DNA from: Bacteroidota bacterium
Lineage (GTDB): Bacteria; Bacteroidota; Bacteroidia; NS11-12g; UBA955
Assembly: GCA_030834125.1 (NCBI GenBank)
Contig: JAURFW010000016.1
Coordinates: 1-41,478 of the forward strand
Length of the DNA stretch: 41,478 nucleotides
Direction: 5' to 3'
Positions within the stretch are counted from its first letter, which is position 1; each line of letters starts with the position of its first letter. Below are positions 41,303 to 41,478 of this stretch, piece by piece. The position numbers were made by a program, and so were the translations under genes. The notes beneath the pieces were generated by a model, which saw only the letters and a list, made by a program, of their open reading frames with translations, was not told the DNA's origin and made no database searches.

Positions 41303-41478
41303 TTTTCCCTTCGAATTTTGAGAATATTATCGGTTTCGACACCATACGTCAACAAATAGTTGAACTCTGTAGGTTAGAGTCATCTAAAGATCTAGCTGAG
41401 ACTTTTGGGATGAGTAATAAAGCAAATCTGATTGAAAAAGATTTAGGTTTGATTTTCGAATGCGAGAAGATTGTTGAA
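41299..41478 (+). CDS. mutS2: Endonuclease MutS2, N-terminus only
   Basis: The reading frame from TTG 41299-41301 to the window edge encodes 60 residues: IFPSNFENIIGFDTIRQQIVELC, then ESSKDLAETFGM and LGLIFECEKIVE, which match the start of Bacteroidota MutS2 (a MutS-like ATPase-endonuclease of recombination or ribosome rescue). The ATPase and Smr domains lie outside. The TTG overlaps the preceding TGA as TTGA, exactly as at truB. An in-frame TAA just upstream excludes a longer start. Confidence 0.82.
   Translation, partial: MIFPSNFENIIGFDTIRQQIVELCRLESSKDLAETFGMSNKANLIEKDLGLIFECEKIVE

Overview
The window is typical of an AT-rich member of the Bacteroidota, most likely order Flavobacteriales. 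The signs are type IX secretion (T9SS) sorting domains, a HmuY/TonB-type heme locus, Bacteroidota-only families (DUF4294, DUF4296), a TlpA-like lipoprotein, flavobacterial carotenoid genes, little Shine-Dalgarno sequence, and many starts preceded by the Bacteroidota -7 element TAnnTTTG. There are no rRNA or tRNA genes, CRISPR arrays, insertion sequences or phage genes that I can see. Coding density is very high, with many overlapping stops and starts, and no gene-free stretch exceeds 300 bp.

Layout. 1-5443 (all minus): a response regulator cut by the left edge, a TlpA/ResA-like lipoprotein, truB, a large T9SS-secreted protein of unknown function, and murB. 5581-8333 (plus): carotenoid operon crtZ-crtI-crtB. 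8330-12387: radA (minus), an Nfu-type Fe-S scaffold and a long-chain acyl-CoA synthetase (plus). 12394-14503 (minus): a second carotenoid pair, crtD-like desaturase and cruF-like hydratase. 14693-16474 (plus): a tiny repeat-rich lipoprotein with its own promoter and terminator, a protein that is almost only a T9SS sorting domain, an SSAT-like acetyltransferase and a rhomboid protease. 16447-20477 (minus): dsbD, gmhA, nucleoside-type MFS transporter. 20605-24465: peptidoglycan hydrolase with five LysM repeats (plus), aspartate kinase (minus), fructose-1,6-bisphosphatase (plus).

24462-30824 (minus) is the most distinctive block: a five-gene operon of a T9SS-exported HmuY-like protein, a TonB-dependent receptor with heme-receptor motifs, a lipid-anchored HmuY paralogue, a PD40 propeller protein with a His-rich N-terminus, and recO. 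It is divergent from hscA (31021), which leads a plus-strand run of an outer-membrane barrel, mtaB, lgt and a DUF4294 protein. 36604-38666 (minus) encodes a FecCD-type permease and its binding lipoprotein without an ATPase. The right end has an FtsB/DivIC-like protein, dnaN, a YggS-family protein, a DUF4296 lipoprotein and the start of mutS2.

How the genes fit together. The two carotenoid clusters together encode phytoene synthesis, desaturation, ring hydroxylation, 1',2'-hydration and 3',4'-desaturation, as expected for a saproxanthin/myxol-like monocyclic carotenoid, but the cyclase and geranylgeranyl-diphosphate synthase lie elsewhere. The heme operon, the FecCD/binding-protein pair, HscA and Nfu form an iron/heme/Fe-S theme. 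T9SS sorting domains occur on three proteins, but no secretion machinery is encoded here.
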